Assembly (NCBI GenBank): GCA_036873135.1
Contig: JAPTYO010000001.1
Span: 49,959,774-50,023,773, forward strand
DNA length: 64,000 bases
Source of the DNA: Clarkia xantiana subsp. parviflora
Lineage: Eukaryota; Streptophyta; Magnoliopsida; Myrtales; Onagraceae
Direction: 5' to 3'
Numbering within the stretch: the stretch's first letter is position 1; every line of letters begins with the position of its first letter. Of the stretch, positions 22,204 through 33,800 are shown piece after piece. The notes below the pieces were generated by a model. The model saw only the letters and a list, made by a program, of their open reading frames with translations, had not been told where the DNA came from and did no database searches. Made by a program: the position numbers and the translations under genes.

Positions 22204-24022
22204 TTAATCTTCATAGACAAGATCCTGAAGCTTTCTCTCTACCACCTCGGAACATATCCGACCCATCATTCCATAGAAAGACAAAAGATCAGACAGCTGC
22301 CCCACCGACATTTTCCCGATCACGGTCCTCGCCATCTGTTCCCTCTCCTCGTTCCGCTTCAACCGGCCCATGTAAGACCCGGCGTTCCTCACTGTTGCCC
22401 CCATCTCCTTCAATCTGTTCTCTTGTTGCTGACTCAGCGTTGTCTTCGACTCGAGGAACTCCGCATCCCCGCTGATGAGTTCGGAATCTTTCAAATTGGA
22501 AGGGAAATTCTGGACATGGCTGTGGATGTTCTTGGCAAGCGAGAAGCTCCTATAGATAACCTTCGTATGCTTCTTCATTTCTTGGTTATTAAGCTTTAAT
22601 GGAGCTTTCTCCTCGGTTGAGTTATTATTGAGCTTCTTGCGATATGCTACCACAGCCTTCACAAACTCCTGTATATAGAAAACCCCAAAATGAACATTTG
22701 AGTTATACAAAACTGTTAAACTTTCATGAAGATGCACGTTTTAATTAGCTTTCAATTCTCGAATTAAGTGCGTACTTATGAGTGAATGCCTTACATTACA
22801 CGCTTTTAAAATTACTTCGAATATAATTAATTAACATTAAGATTTCGTAACCCGATAAACTGCCGGGCAGCTAGGATAATCAAACTCATCGGAGTCGGGT
22901 TTCCTCATTCTTTCAGGATGGAATTGAAGTCCCATGATGAACTTTCCCTCCTCAGGATTATAAGCATCAGGGTCATAGAACCCTTCAATGAGGCCATCTG
23001 GTGCAAAAGCCATCGGAACAAACCTTTGAGCTAGTTTCTTCACCCCTTGGTGATGGTAACTGTTCACCATGATCTCCATATTGTCTCCTAATTCATTCTT
23101 AAACCACTGTTGCAGCGGTGTTTCTTCAACAACCCTAATAATATGTCTGTGCCCATCATAGTTGTCGTAGTCCATGTGTGCCACTCTCTTCTCTTTAGGA
23201 CATTTCTTCGTCAGCTCCATCTCAACGTCTTGGTAAAGGGTACTATGCATATATATATATATATGCCATGACCATTAATTAAAGGGTTAACATGTATTTT
23301 GGTACATAATGTTTGAGCACTTTTGAGTTTTGGTTTATAATGTTTTTTTTATCTAGTTTTGGTACCATATGTTTGCATATTTTTCTAATTTTAGTATGAC
23401 TATTACATTCCGTCCATTTTTTTTTTGTTAAATGGCATGTGAAAGTCACGTGATCTGCCCTAAACTTTCAATTTTGTTTAAATTTGGGGGAATTGGCCCA
23501 TTGAACTAGGTTTAGGGTGTCGATTCCCTTAAATTTGACCCGCTAGTTCAATTCGGCCAAATTGAACTAGGTTGAGGGTATCAATTTTCCCAAATGTGCG
23601 ATCTAATACCATATGAAATTTTAGACCAATTGAACTTTTTATAGATGTTAATGGTGTAGATATTATTACCTCCACATGCAACGTTCAAAACTTGGGACCC
23701 CCCGACAGATTCCTAAGTAAGGAATGTTCCTTTCAAGACAGAGCTTAGCCAAACGCAGCTCGATCAGATCCTTCTCTTTATCAATGGCGGTGTCGCTTGC
23801 ATGCGATCTCTTTATCTCATCCAGCTCCTCCGGCGACAGGTCCGATGAGTCGAGTTCGTACAACGAAGGGTCGATGTCCTCACCTTCACATAGCAGGACA
23901 CCGTGGATGGACCCGAAGCTCTGGAGCCACATGTGGACCCCACTGACACGTGGAACAATCACAGGCACGGCACCATACCTCACTATCAAATCAAGATGAT
24001 ATTCTCTTGTATAAACGTACAT
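22204..24022 (-). pseudogene. damaged tandem copy of the GAT1_2.1-type amidotransferase
   Basis: Homologous parts are 24022-23670 (exon 2), 23242-22852 (exon 3) and 22668-22204 (exon 4). Lesions: no exon 1 found upstream; the exon 2 acceptor CAG|GAG of the intact gene is CAAGAG here; one extra G in a run of six (about 23698-23705) shifts the frame just after the nucleophile motif GICRG; and the exon 3 acceptor is CATAG|T, one base shorter. The last two changes cancel: with those junctions the frame is restored at LYQDVEMEL, and from the ATG at 24022 ([12 protein letters not shown]) a 402-residue frame would be open. It would lack the first beta strand and have [10 protein letters not shown] replaced after GICRG. 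His and Glu of LQFHPER are intact. The exon 3/4 protein is otherwise well kept. I call it a probable pseudogene; an expressed altered protein is possible. The intron at 23243-23669 holds repeat-like filler. Confidence 0.7.
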
Positions 24023-24650
24023 GACGAGATGAATTATATATACATGAGCGTAAAGCTAGACATGAAATTATTTCATTTGGTGCTTTTTTGGCTTATATTC
24101 CATCAAATCATATATGATGGAGTTGCAGCAGAGCATATCGATCATGTGTGCGGTGTCAGATGATTCGGCCGTGGGTCTCAATTGTATCGACCAACATTTG
24201 GGCTTTTACCCTAGCTTGTTAGGTTAGCCTGTTGGAAATGGAAAATATATATGGTCAGGACTCTTGCAATAAATTAATTATATATCACGAGTCAATTATA
24301 AATTATACGATATTGGATACTGAGCCAACATGAACTATATAATATGAGACATTTAGCTAAAATTATGTGTAATACGAGACACGAGACATATAATTATAAG
24401 ATTTAATGCGACTACATAAACAGTTTACAATGGATGATGTTTGTTTTGCTAAAGGATTTCAAATAGATCATCCCGAGAATGAAACAAAATTAAAAGACCA
24501 ATGAGAAGCGAAATTTGAATAAGATTTTAAAGAAATTCTCACAAAACTATTATAATATTGGATACTGCTTGATCAAGAGAATTTGTACTTACTGAAAGTG
24601 AGTGAAATAATTCTTATATAATTTAACTGGCTAAGCATACAATCCTTAAG

Positions 24651-24688
<38 letters not shown>

Positions 24689-25245
24689 ATACAATCCAAT
24701 TATTATAGGGCAAGACCAAGATGTGGTGTCTTCAATCACTATATATATATATCGAAAGAACACAACTGAAAATGAGAGTGCTTCTATTAGATGATTTTTG
24801 CACCAAAATTGAGCCATCTTCCCTTGGTCCATAACATGATGTCGCATATATATTTAACAGTTACACGCAGAAACCCTCAAATCGATAGCAACCGCACCAG
24901 AGGGTTTCGGGTTTTGGTGTGTGGGTCCGCTAGAGGAAGAATTAATTAAAAAAAAACGCAGATTCAAAGATGCTTCAGGACTCAGGAAGTCAGGAGTATA
25001 GAACCTGATACTATTCACAAAATTAATTTAATTAGATCAGCTTGTCAAATTTGAAAAAACATTAATTTTAATAGGAGTAATTTGAAGAATTAAGTATATA
25101 TATATATCATGCTACAATAAGTACCAAGATCGAAAATAAAACTTCGATGACAATATAATATTAAAAAAAAAAACTTCAGCCTGGGCCTTATTAATTTTAA
25201 TTAATTAGCGGTTTTATAGACCAGACTTAGTTAGACCTAGAAAAT
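24023..25245. other. AT-rich intergenic stretch
   Basis: Searched on the minus strand for the missing first exon of the damaged GAT copy; not found. Contains the poly(A) micro-insertion at 24634-24697. Confidence 0.45.
24634..24697 (+). repeat. poly(A) micro-insertion with 12-bp direct repeats
   Basis: AGCATACAATCC at 24634-24645 recurs at 24686-24697. The 40 bp between read TTAAGATT, then about 30 A, then G. Confidence 0.8.
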
Positions 25246-25249
25246 AATA

Positions 25250-26575
25250 AATGACTAAAAAACCAGATTAACATTTAAAAATTAAAAACAAAAATATACA
25301 AATTTCAAAAAAAATCCGGAAGTAACGTAAAAGTTAAAAACTTAAAACACAGGATGGACATGCGTGGAATTATTCCACGTGCGCCATCTGCATGTTGGGG
25401 GGCACATATGCACCTGCATGTGGATCCCACCTTTTGTGTGCCATTTTTTATTATTATTTTAATATAAAGATACAATGTAATTTTCAGAATATGTCAACAT
25501 TAAATTTATAAATTAAGAATTTAAAGATTTGGAGGAAGCTAAACGCTCTTATTGATTTTAATAAGTCTTAAAGCTTTGAAACCACTAATTTCCTATATGT
25601 CATTATTTAACTTAATCTAATAAAATTAAATATAAAATAATTATTTAAATCTTAGGAATATTATGAAACCATAAACATTATATTTATTGATTTGCGTTTC
25701 GTAAAAGATGACATCTAATTAACTAAATAGAATACATCTATAATTTTTTTAAAAATAATTGGTAAAATCAAAAAAGGTATTTTACTTAGTTAAATTAGAT
25801 AACAATCATTCACTAAACGCAAATCAATAAATATGACGTTTACGATTTCATAATTTTCTCCAAATGTTTATAATTATATTTTATTTAACTTTTTTAGATT
25901 AAGTTAAATAATAACATGAGGGAAATTAGTGATTCTAAGTTTTAAAATTTATTAAAATCAAGGTAACACGTCAGTTTCCTCGTCGTTATATTAAATTTAT
26001 AATTTTATCCTCAATAAAAATATATTAAATTAAAGAAAAAATATATATTTTTGTCTAATAAAATTATTAGACATAATTTAAGAACGTGGAATCTAATGTG
26101 ACACCTCGTTTATTCTAATAAGTTTCAAAACTTAGAATCACAAGTTTCGTCAAATGTCACTGTTTAACTTAATCTAGTGAAATCAAACGAATCATATGCA
26201 TTTAAATTTGGGAGAAATTATGAAACCATAATGTTATATTTATTGGTTTGCATTTCGTAAAATATCATTATCTAATTTAACTAAGTAGAATATTCCTTAA
26301 TTTTACCTTAAATGCTTGATTCATAAATTTTAATTTTGACATTCTGAAAATTACATTTTTTTTTAATTATAAATATTATTTAAAAATATTAATAATAAAG
26401 GGCCCACAAAAGGTGGGACCCACATGCAGGTGAATATGGCCCAACATGCAGATGGCCCAACATGCAGATGGCACACGTAGAATTTCGACACTGGTCCATC
26501 CTATGCTTTACGTTTCAAATGTGGATACTTTGAAAAAAAAAAAATTGTAAATGTTAATCTGGTTTTTAGTCTAAA
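25250..26575. mobile_element. large foldback element with nested palindrome
   Basis: The ends are inverted copies: GACTAAAAAACCAGATTAAC near 25252 and its complement ending near 26573. The inverted similarity continues through CATCTGCATGTTGG, CACCTGCATGTGG and CCCACCTTTTGTG (25385-25445 versus 26400-26480). Inside, a block at about 25550-25740 is inverted at about 25780-25985 and appears a third time, in the direct sense, at about 26100-26310; shared words include TTAACTTAATCTA and TATATTTATTGATTTGCG. No coding capacity. The plan fits a non-autonomous Mutator-like or foldback transposon with another foldback MITE inside it. Confidence 0.7.
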
Positions 26576-26599
26576 TAAATACCGGATGGAGGTGCATAC

Positions 26600-27545
26600 A
26601 CGTGCAGAGAAGGTTATTAGGATCGCGATCCGGATCGTAGACGGACGATTCTACGATCCTACAAGAGCAAATCGATCGCTTTTAGGATCTTTGTCAGTTA
26701 GAATCGCTTAAAATTGGAAGTTGGATCGTAAGATCGTTCAGAATCATTTAGGATCGTCATAGGAATATGATTATAAGGGATTCTACATATATATATTGAG
26801 GTTTTCAATTATTTAATACACTAATTACAATTTGGAAGCTCATTACACTTATTTGATTTATAATTTTTTTATAATAAAAAAATTGATTAGTAAACAAATG
26901 TCAAAAAATACAACTGTATATTGTGTTTCTTCTTCCTCTCTAGTTTTGTCTGCACTTTGTAGAGTCGTGTAATTTTTTTTACTTACATTGAAACATCAAA
27001 CATGTATGTTTCTTATGATTAAATTGATATACTTCTTTCTAAAGTTTCATTAGCTAAACTTCTTTATAATATAATTTTTCATTTTTAAATTATTTGCAAA
27101 TACAAGTACTACTAATAACTCAAATAATCAAGGTGGTTTGTTTGAACTTGAATAATATTTTGGATTTCGTATATGCCAGTGATTTGGAGTTGATGAAGCA
27201 CTGAATAGAGCCGATGAGAGCCGATGATGTTGCGCCTATATATATAATAATTATTAGTTATAAGTTTTAACTTTGAATTGATTTCTGTTGAACTTAATGT
27301 TTATTTACAACTCTACAACTTAATTTAATTGTCTATTAATTTAATTGTCTAGAAAATATTTAAATACTATTTTGATAATTTGATATTATATTGGCTTATT
27401 TATTTGCTTGAATAATAATTATTTTTATTACGAAATAATTACTAAAATTTTATAGAATCTTACTGATTTTACTTCTCGTTTCGATCCTACAAACGATCAT
27501 ATCCTCAATCGATCCTAGTTAGGATTTTGATCCTAACAACGTTGT
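26600..27545. repeat. possible MITE with GGATCG-rich ends
   Basis: Left side at 26612-26760 is rich in GGATCG/CGATCC words and starts GTTATTAGGATC; right side at 27475-27541 has the same words and ends GATCCTAACAAC, the inverted counterpart. The core is AT-rich and non-coding. No target duplication was found, so the limits are approximate. Confidence 0.45.
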
Positions 27546-27839
27546 GCGTTGTGTGCACATGCATTGGCAAGTGAACTTCATTGTCGAAACCAGAATGTTT
27601 CAGTAAATATATGAATGGGGTTTCAAATAATTTATTTATTATTATGTGCTTATGCGTAATGCATTTATTAAACAATATCATAAGAACTTACACAAAGATA
27701 GTGTTTCTATAACAGAGAAACTATATAATTGCAGTACTCTTATTGGAACGGTTCCTCTCTTGTATTAACGATATTGGACACTAGCTATAGTATTGTGTCT
27801 GTCTACCATGTATATATAGATGATGATATTGGAAGTGGT

Positions 27840-28130
27840 TTAGCAAGTGGGGAAAGGAACGCCGCAGGTGGCGCCGACGCGGCGGGCGTTGGGGGAGTTG
27901 ACATACTGAGAGAGGTTAGGGTTCCTCAGGTATCCGCAGAGGCAGGGGCGCTGCTCCCGGAGCTTCGTGCAGCACTGTCCCGATGGTGCCGCCGACGACG
28001 TGATGGCTGACAAGCAGGGGCTCAGCTCCACCGCGTTGCAACTCACTGCATCTGCCAACTCCACTTCTCTCACCACCACTATCACCACCATAATCAACCA
28101 TACAGACAACACTTTCTTCATCATCATCAT
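27840..28130 (-). CDS. non-specific lipid-transfer protein, type 2
   Basis: Single-exon gene of 96 residues. Residues 1-28 form a signal peptide (MMMMKK, hydrophobic core, ELADA). The mature 68 residues have eight Cys at 31, 39, 53, 54, 63, 65, 89 and 96, spaced C-x7-C-x13-CC-x8-CxC-x23-C-x6-C, which is the type 2 signature. Leu64 between the CxC pair is hydrophobic as in this type. The protein is secreted and binds lipids in the cell wall or cuticle. A TATA box lies 75 bp upstream on the same strand. Three extra Met at the start make the exact ATG uncertain by up to three codons. Confidence 0.92.
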   Translation of the reverse strand: MMMMKKVLSVWLIMVVIVVVREVELADAVSCNAVELSPCLSAITSSAAPSGQCCTKLREQRPCLCGYLRNPNLSQYVNSPNARRVGATCGVPFPTC

Positions 28131-28205
28131 CTCTCTCTCTCTCTCTTGTTAAGTGAAGTGACGGAGAAATTAGAAAGTGGATTGTGGTTTTTTGAGGTAG
28201 CTACT

Positions 28206-28215
28206 CATTTATATA
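28206..28215 (-). promoter_or_regulatory. TATA box of the lipid-transfer protein gene
   Basis: CTATATAAAT on the minus strand, 75-85 bp upstream of the ATG. A CT run (28132-28146) in the predicted leader is common in plant 5' leaders. Confidence 0.6.
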
Positions 28216-29541
28216 GGAGATAATAATCCTCTACTTCCAACTTTTTATGCCTGAATGAAAAATAATATAAATAAATAAATAAACCAAAAGGACTTTTCTT
28301 TGGTCTGCTAGCTAATTAAAAAGACTTTTCCTTTGATACCCCTGCTAACTTACTATCGATTATTTATTAGGTTAATAATTAACTATATCCTTATGTAAAT
28401 TTTGACTTAACTTTACGAATAAATTGCTATGAGAGTTCAACGTTTTGATGTGTAACCATGATAAATTTGTCAATAAATTGACAAATTTGAATAATTATAA
28501 CAAAATATCTTTAATTGGACATGTAGTCATCAAAAGACCTTACAAGTTATTTTTTATTTAATTTGACAAAAATTGTAACTAATGTAGTAATTTAATATTA
28601 TTATCAATTGAAAATTTATGTAGACAGATTTTAAAAATCAAAGCTGGGGTAGAGATATAATTGGATCAAACTTTACAAATGATTTGAGATGATGCTATAT
28701 AAGTTGTGATAAATTGATCAATTCTGCTTTGTAGATTTCTCATAATAAGCAAGGACACTGCAAGCCAATTAAGAAAATAAGTAGGTATTGCTACCAATAT
28801 TATCATAAATAATAGATAGATCTGATCAAATGCGCGTCATGTATTTCTTGGTTGTCTTAGTACCTACCAATCAAACATTAAAAATGTGAGATAATTTATA
28901 ATTAGTCAAATTTTAGAGTACGATTTGATTATTAAATCTTACTTGTTAATATCTTTTGGGATAATGACCAACTATTTAAAATTTAACTATGCGATCAAAA
29001 TTTAAAAACAATATCAATTATAAGTTATGTTGTTAATTAATATCCCAAATTTAAAATGCTAATTTTCGGTGTCATAACTATTATATTAGATTTGTAAATG
29101 AAAATTAACTAATTTGATAATTAATACGTCAAATATCAACAATTTAAATCTAGAATAGCAATTAGCAGCAATTAGCAATATAATTTATAACTGAGAATAT
29201 TTTTTGATTCTTTTTAATTATTTAATTATAGAATGATGAAAGAAGAACACGAACAAATGAGGAACACAAACTTTATAAATGGTGATAATAATCGAGTGAA
29301 GTCACCTGTTGTATTTCTCAAAATAACCCACGATATTGATTTCTCATCCCCTATTCTTATTTTTATTTCGGGAACTATACATGTCGTAACGTAATGTTGG
29401 TTCGTAGAATAAGAATAGGAATAGGGAATGAGGAATACTGATGATGTATGGTTACTTAAGTATGTGGAATAAGAATTCTCAATTCATAATTTTGAGGGAA
29501 TATTCAATCTTGACCCAACCTCCTATAATGACTATTCCAAT
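28216..29541. other. AT-rich intergenic stretch
   Basis: No gene or clear element recognised upstream of the lipid-transfer protein gene. Confidence 0.45.
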
Positions 29542-29549
29542 TTCTGTAG

Positions 29550-29900
29550 CAATGTTATCAGAACCGGACCGGACCGGCGGTCTAACCGGGTTCGGACCGG
29601 AACCGGAGGTCCTCCCGGTCCGGTTCAGTCATTTCCGGACAAAGTTACTGAACCGGTTGGATAGCGGTTTTATATCGAACCGGCCGGTTTTTAAGCAAAC
29701 CGGTCGGTTTTTACCGAGTTTGTAATTTATATTAGTGAACCGGTCTATTTTTAAAGAGAAACCGGGCGGTTTAAGATCGAACCGGCCGGTTTTAGTGAAG
29801 TCCACTATGTAACTGAACCGGACTCGGACCGGGTTCGGACCGGCGAACCGGGAACCGGTGGCCTTGCCGGCCGATGGCCGGTCCGGTCCTGATAACACTG
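29550..29900. mobile_element. hAT-type MITE, ACCGG-rich family
   Basis: A perfect 8-bp target duplication TTCTGTAG (29542-29549 and 29901-29908) flanks a 351-bp element. Its ends CAATGTTATCAG and, inverted, CAGTGTTATCAG are terminal repeats. Both sides are dense in ACCGGACCGG/CCGGTCCGG words in inverted array; the core is AT-richer. No coding capacity. The perfect duplication suggests that the insertion is not old. Confidence 0.85.
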
Positions 29901-29908
29901 TTCTGTAG

Positions 29909-30803
29909 AAATTAGAAATGGATATAAAAATACAATTTAAACCTTGTTGCTCACTCGCTGGCACCGCTTCACGCCCACAGTTGCCGCTCGCTTGTAGCCC
30001 GGTCGTCGCCGCTCGCCCACCCGCCGCCGCCACCTCTCGCCTACCGTAACCCGTCGCTGATCGCTCTCTTTCTCGTCGCCTGCCGCCGCTTTTCACTACT
30101 CGTTTGATATCAAAAGGTTATATATATCAATTTATGTTTATTCTATTTATTTATATATAATATTTTATCAACCATACGTTCAATTTGAAATCCACAATCT
30201 ATATTTCTTATGTCAACCAAATAACATTATATTAATATTATATATTCCTTGTTCTAATTTCTAAATTCTATTCTCTATTTTATGAACTAAACATGTAGTT
30301 GAGATCCCTGAATGAATGCATGTATTTCTTGGTTGTCTTGGGCATGGGCCCTACCTCAATTAATTCATGAGAGAAATCATACCAATATAGACACAGAAAC
30401 GGAGATTCTTGGTGGTCTCTTCCTTTTTCCTCATCTTACTAATTGAAAAGTAGGAAAATTCTCGTTCGTTCTTTAGATTCAAGCGTTGACCCCGACGACT
30501 CTGAAGTCCACTTTAATCCAGCCGAAAGACACCTCCACCAATATACCCGTCTAGACACGCTACAACATTGATCCAAATTCCAATCTTTCTTTCTCTCTTT
30601 CTTCAGTCAATCAATTGAAAGCACTGTTGACCCGGTATACGACCAAAAGTTACTCCAAAGTCTTTCCCTCAACTTTCTTTTGTACCGTAGTAAAATCCTA
30701 CAAAGAATAGCTGTGTTCTGTCTGTCTTCTATCGACAGGTAAAAAAATCAATTCAAGTATGAAGTAATTAACTAATGTATACACACCTAAAACTTTGGGT
30801 TCA
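29909..30803. other. intergenic stretch downstream of the LisH/HEAT gene
   Basis: A GC-rich, CGCC-rich low-complexity patch lies at about 29950-30090; it opens a long antisense frame that I do not take as coding. The rest includes the 3' flank of the gene ending at 30804. Confidence 0.45.
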
Positions 30804-33800
30804 TTATAGAGTGGGATCGTCTGGCCCTTTGGGCTTGCCTCTAAGCATGTCTGAAAACCCCCCTCTCATTATTCGCATAAACCTAGTGTCCTCGGCCACA
30901 GGAGGAGGAGGCAACTGAGCAAACTTTGGTGACGCGGGTTTCTCCGGCGAGTCAGCAGCCTCCTTTTTGCCCAGCAACCCACTGTCACCGAAGAAGCTCG
31001 TCACGGAGGTGATGCCAAGATGCGCACCCATCAGTCCTGTCCTGATAACATCGAGTGTCCCACCTGACCGTTCCTTGAGGATGATTTCTAGTGCTTCTTT
31101 GTGTGCTGGATCAAGTGCATCGTAATCTTTCAGTAGGTTTTGTACTGCGGGTAGGAGGAAATCCCGAATGCTATTTCCCGACAGATCTGCCGAAAAGAAT
31201 TCAAACAACTTGAGAGCGTGGCATAGGCTGTAATTGTTTTAAAACATACGCCTGCAGCAATAACAAACCTGTAGCATCCAATGCGCGAATGGATTCGCAG
31301 AAAGCATTGGCTCTTTCACGGCGATGGGTCACGTTACTAGCTGGAACCGGCGTGGACGTAAGTTGGAAAATCTTGGACAAAAGATGTATCTTGTTGTGTT
31401 AAAGAAACAAAAAAGGAGCAGGGTTTAGTAGCAAAGCATGTGATGTAACAAACTAAAATAACATAAGTAAAACAAGACAAGGTTTCATTCAGGATATAAT
31501 CTCTCAATCTGTCTGTGGTGTGAGGGACAGCTACTCCTAATGCACGAATGACTGCGATTGTCGCTTCATGCGATCCTTCATCAATAAATGCATCCATTTG
31601 TACTCGTATCTTGTCAACAATCTGATGTAACAAAAGATTTTGGATGATAACACCATTCCAATGCCAAATTCAGCAGCAGAAACTGAAGGATCATTACATA
31701 CCATATCATTTTTGAAATGTTGTGCTACAGACCCAAAAGCTTCAATACTTGCATACTTTACACTCAGATTCTGGTCCGATCCAAGGGTGACCAATGCTGG
31801 TAGGACATGAGTTGAAACAACTTTTGCATCGATATACGGGACCTAGAAAGAGAGAGGAGTAAGTTGCATTGCTTCCACGTAGGAAAATATATCCAGCTGA
31901 AGAGTACAAGTAGCGTACAATGATTTTCAACAAGGTGGCAGCATTGACTTTCATGCTTATGTTGGAGCTGACAACCATTTCCCACAAGATGTTGAATATC
32001 ATAGTATGATGCTCTTCAAATGAACTGCAAGCATAAACAACATCTTATTATGTCACTGGATAAGTGGAGCTATGACGGAAAAAAAAAAAAAAAAAAATTA
32101 AACCTCCAGCAAGAGTACTATAGAGGTTGGAGCTGCACTAAAACCTGAAACCATTTCTTTTACAACTACAGGAAATACAGAGAGTTCCAAGCTTTTCTCT
32201 TTGCTCAGTTACCCTTTATTTTATAAGAATATATAAACCAAGAATAGTATTATACAATGAATAGGTGTTTCTGAAAAGTTAACAATTTGGTGAATAATAA
32301 AAATCTGTTAAAAAGGTACAAGGAGAGGAAGAGGATCAAACCAAAGAAAACGGACGGCGAAGAATATGTCTGTGTTGTGTTTTGTCTGACTCTCCGTATT
32401 GGTGGCTTCAACCAAGAGTCTTCTCAAGTACTCGACTAACTGTTCATGTCTACTGGGAGCACCCAAAACACCCGCTAGGAGAAGTGGCAGGACACACATT
32501 ACAGCAAGTCTCTCTGCTACTGCAGTTCTTGGTCTTAGCCCTTTAACCAACGAAAACAAAAGAATGGGTAATTGAATGGTCATCCTTAAGAAGAGAAAAA
32601 AATTAGAGCTTTTGATCCTATTTACCTTTTATCTTGGATTGAGCAGAAGAAGAAAGGTATGTCAAATCAGCAGTATCCCCTACAGCGACCATGAATATAG
32701 GCAAAACAATGTGTACAAGGTAATCCTCTCCAAACCGTTCAGATACTGCTAACAAGAACTGGATTCCGATAAAATATATAGTCAGTAAAAAGAACATTAA
32801 AAAGGGTAATACAAACTTAAGACTTGAAGTAGATACCTTTACTGTTCGGTTTCTTAAATTATCTTCCTTGTGAGATAAGAAGCACATAAGCTGTATAAGA
32901 TTAGGCAAGCACTCCAGATGTAACCATTCAAATGCAGGCCATTCCACGCGTCCCCTGCAAAATACATCACTCCTTTTAAATTAATGTTAGTAAAGATTGC
33001 TGTTCCTCAATTTCTATCAGCAGAAGATACAAATTTAAGAAAATTAGATGGACCAGAGCTAACCGTGCATATAGTTCCAGCAAGGAGTTGGAGATCACTG
33101 TTTCTGTTAACCCTGAAGCTGGAAAAAAGGGACAAGTCTCTACTGCTCTTTGGTATACAAAAGGAAGCACCTCCAAAAGCATCCTCAACAGAACATCGAT
33201 ATTCCATCTCTCACGTTCTCCTAAAGCACGAAGATATGACTCAACCGAGCCTTCAACGCCTGAAAGTGGGGGACATCGCTAATATGTAATAGAATAAGAA
33301 ATATTAGTTGTGGATGGACTAAGAGATAATCTTGATAATCAGAAACCTTTCCCAGAAACTACCTGAGCTGAGCTTAATATATGAGATAGTAAAACTTTCA
33401 GGATATGGTCCAGTTTATTTCCCCACTTAATGACAGCTGGAAGTAGTTCTTTCAATGTGGTTTCCACCACTGTACCAGCAGGGTCGCAGACCAACTGGAA
33501 CATCAGCTCCTCAACCTATCAAAAGCCATTAACCTTGAAGAGTATGCCTTAATTTCATCCTAGTAATTTCATTTTGTGGTTTCCCCTATTTCGAAAAATG
33601 GGTTTTATACCCCCCGTAGTATATTGCTAGTAATATATGAGCTAAACTTTGATGTTGAAAAAATTATATATAGTAGGAAGTCATAGTTAGTTGCTCCATT
33701 CCCTAGCCTAGACCATGTGTCATTAGCCTGTTCTAGAGCTTACATTGTAGCCAAATCTGGCAAGAATCTTCTCCATGATTGCCTCAAAGCATATTTAGTG

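Noticed and set aside
29629..30096. 155-codon minus-strand frame
   Set aside because: It is made of the ACCGG-rich MITE and a CGCC-rich low-complexity patch; no domain is visible.
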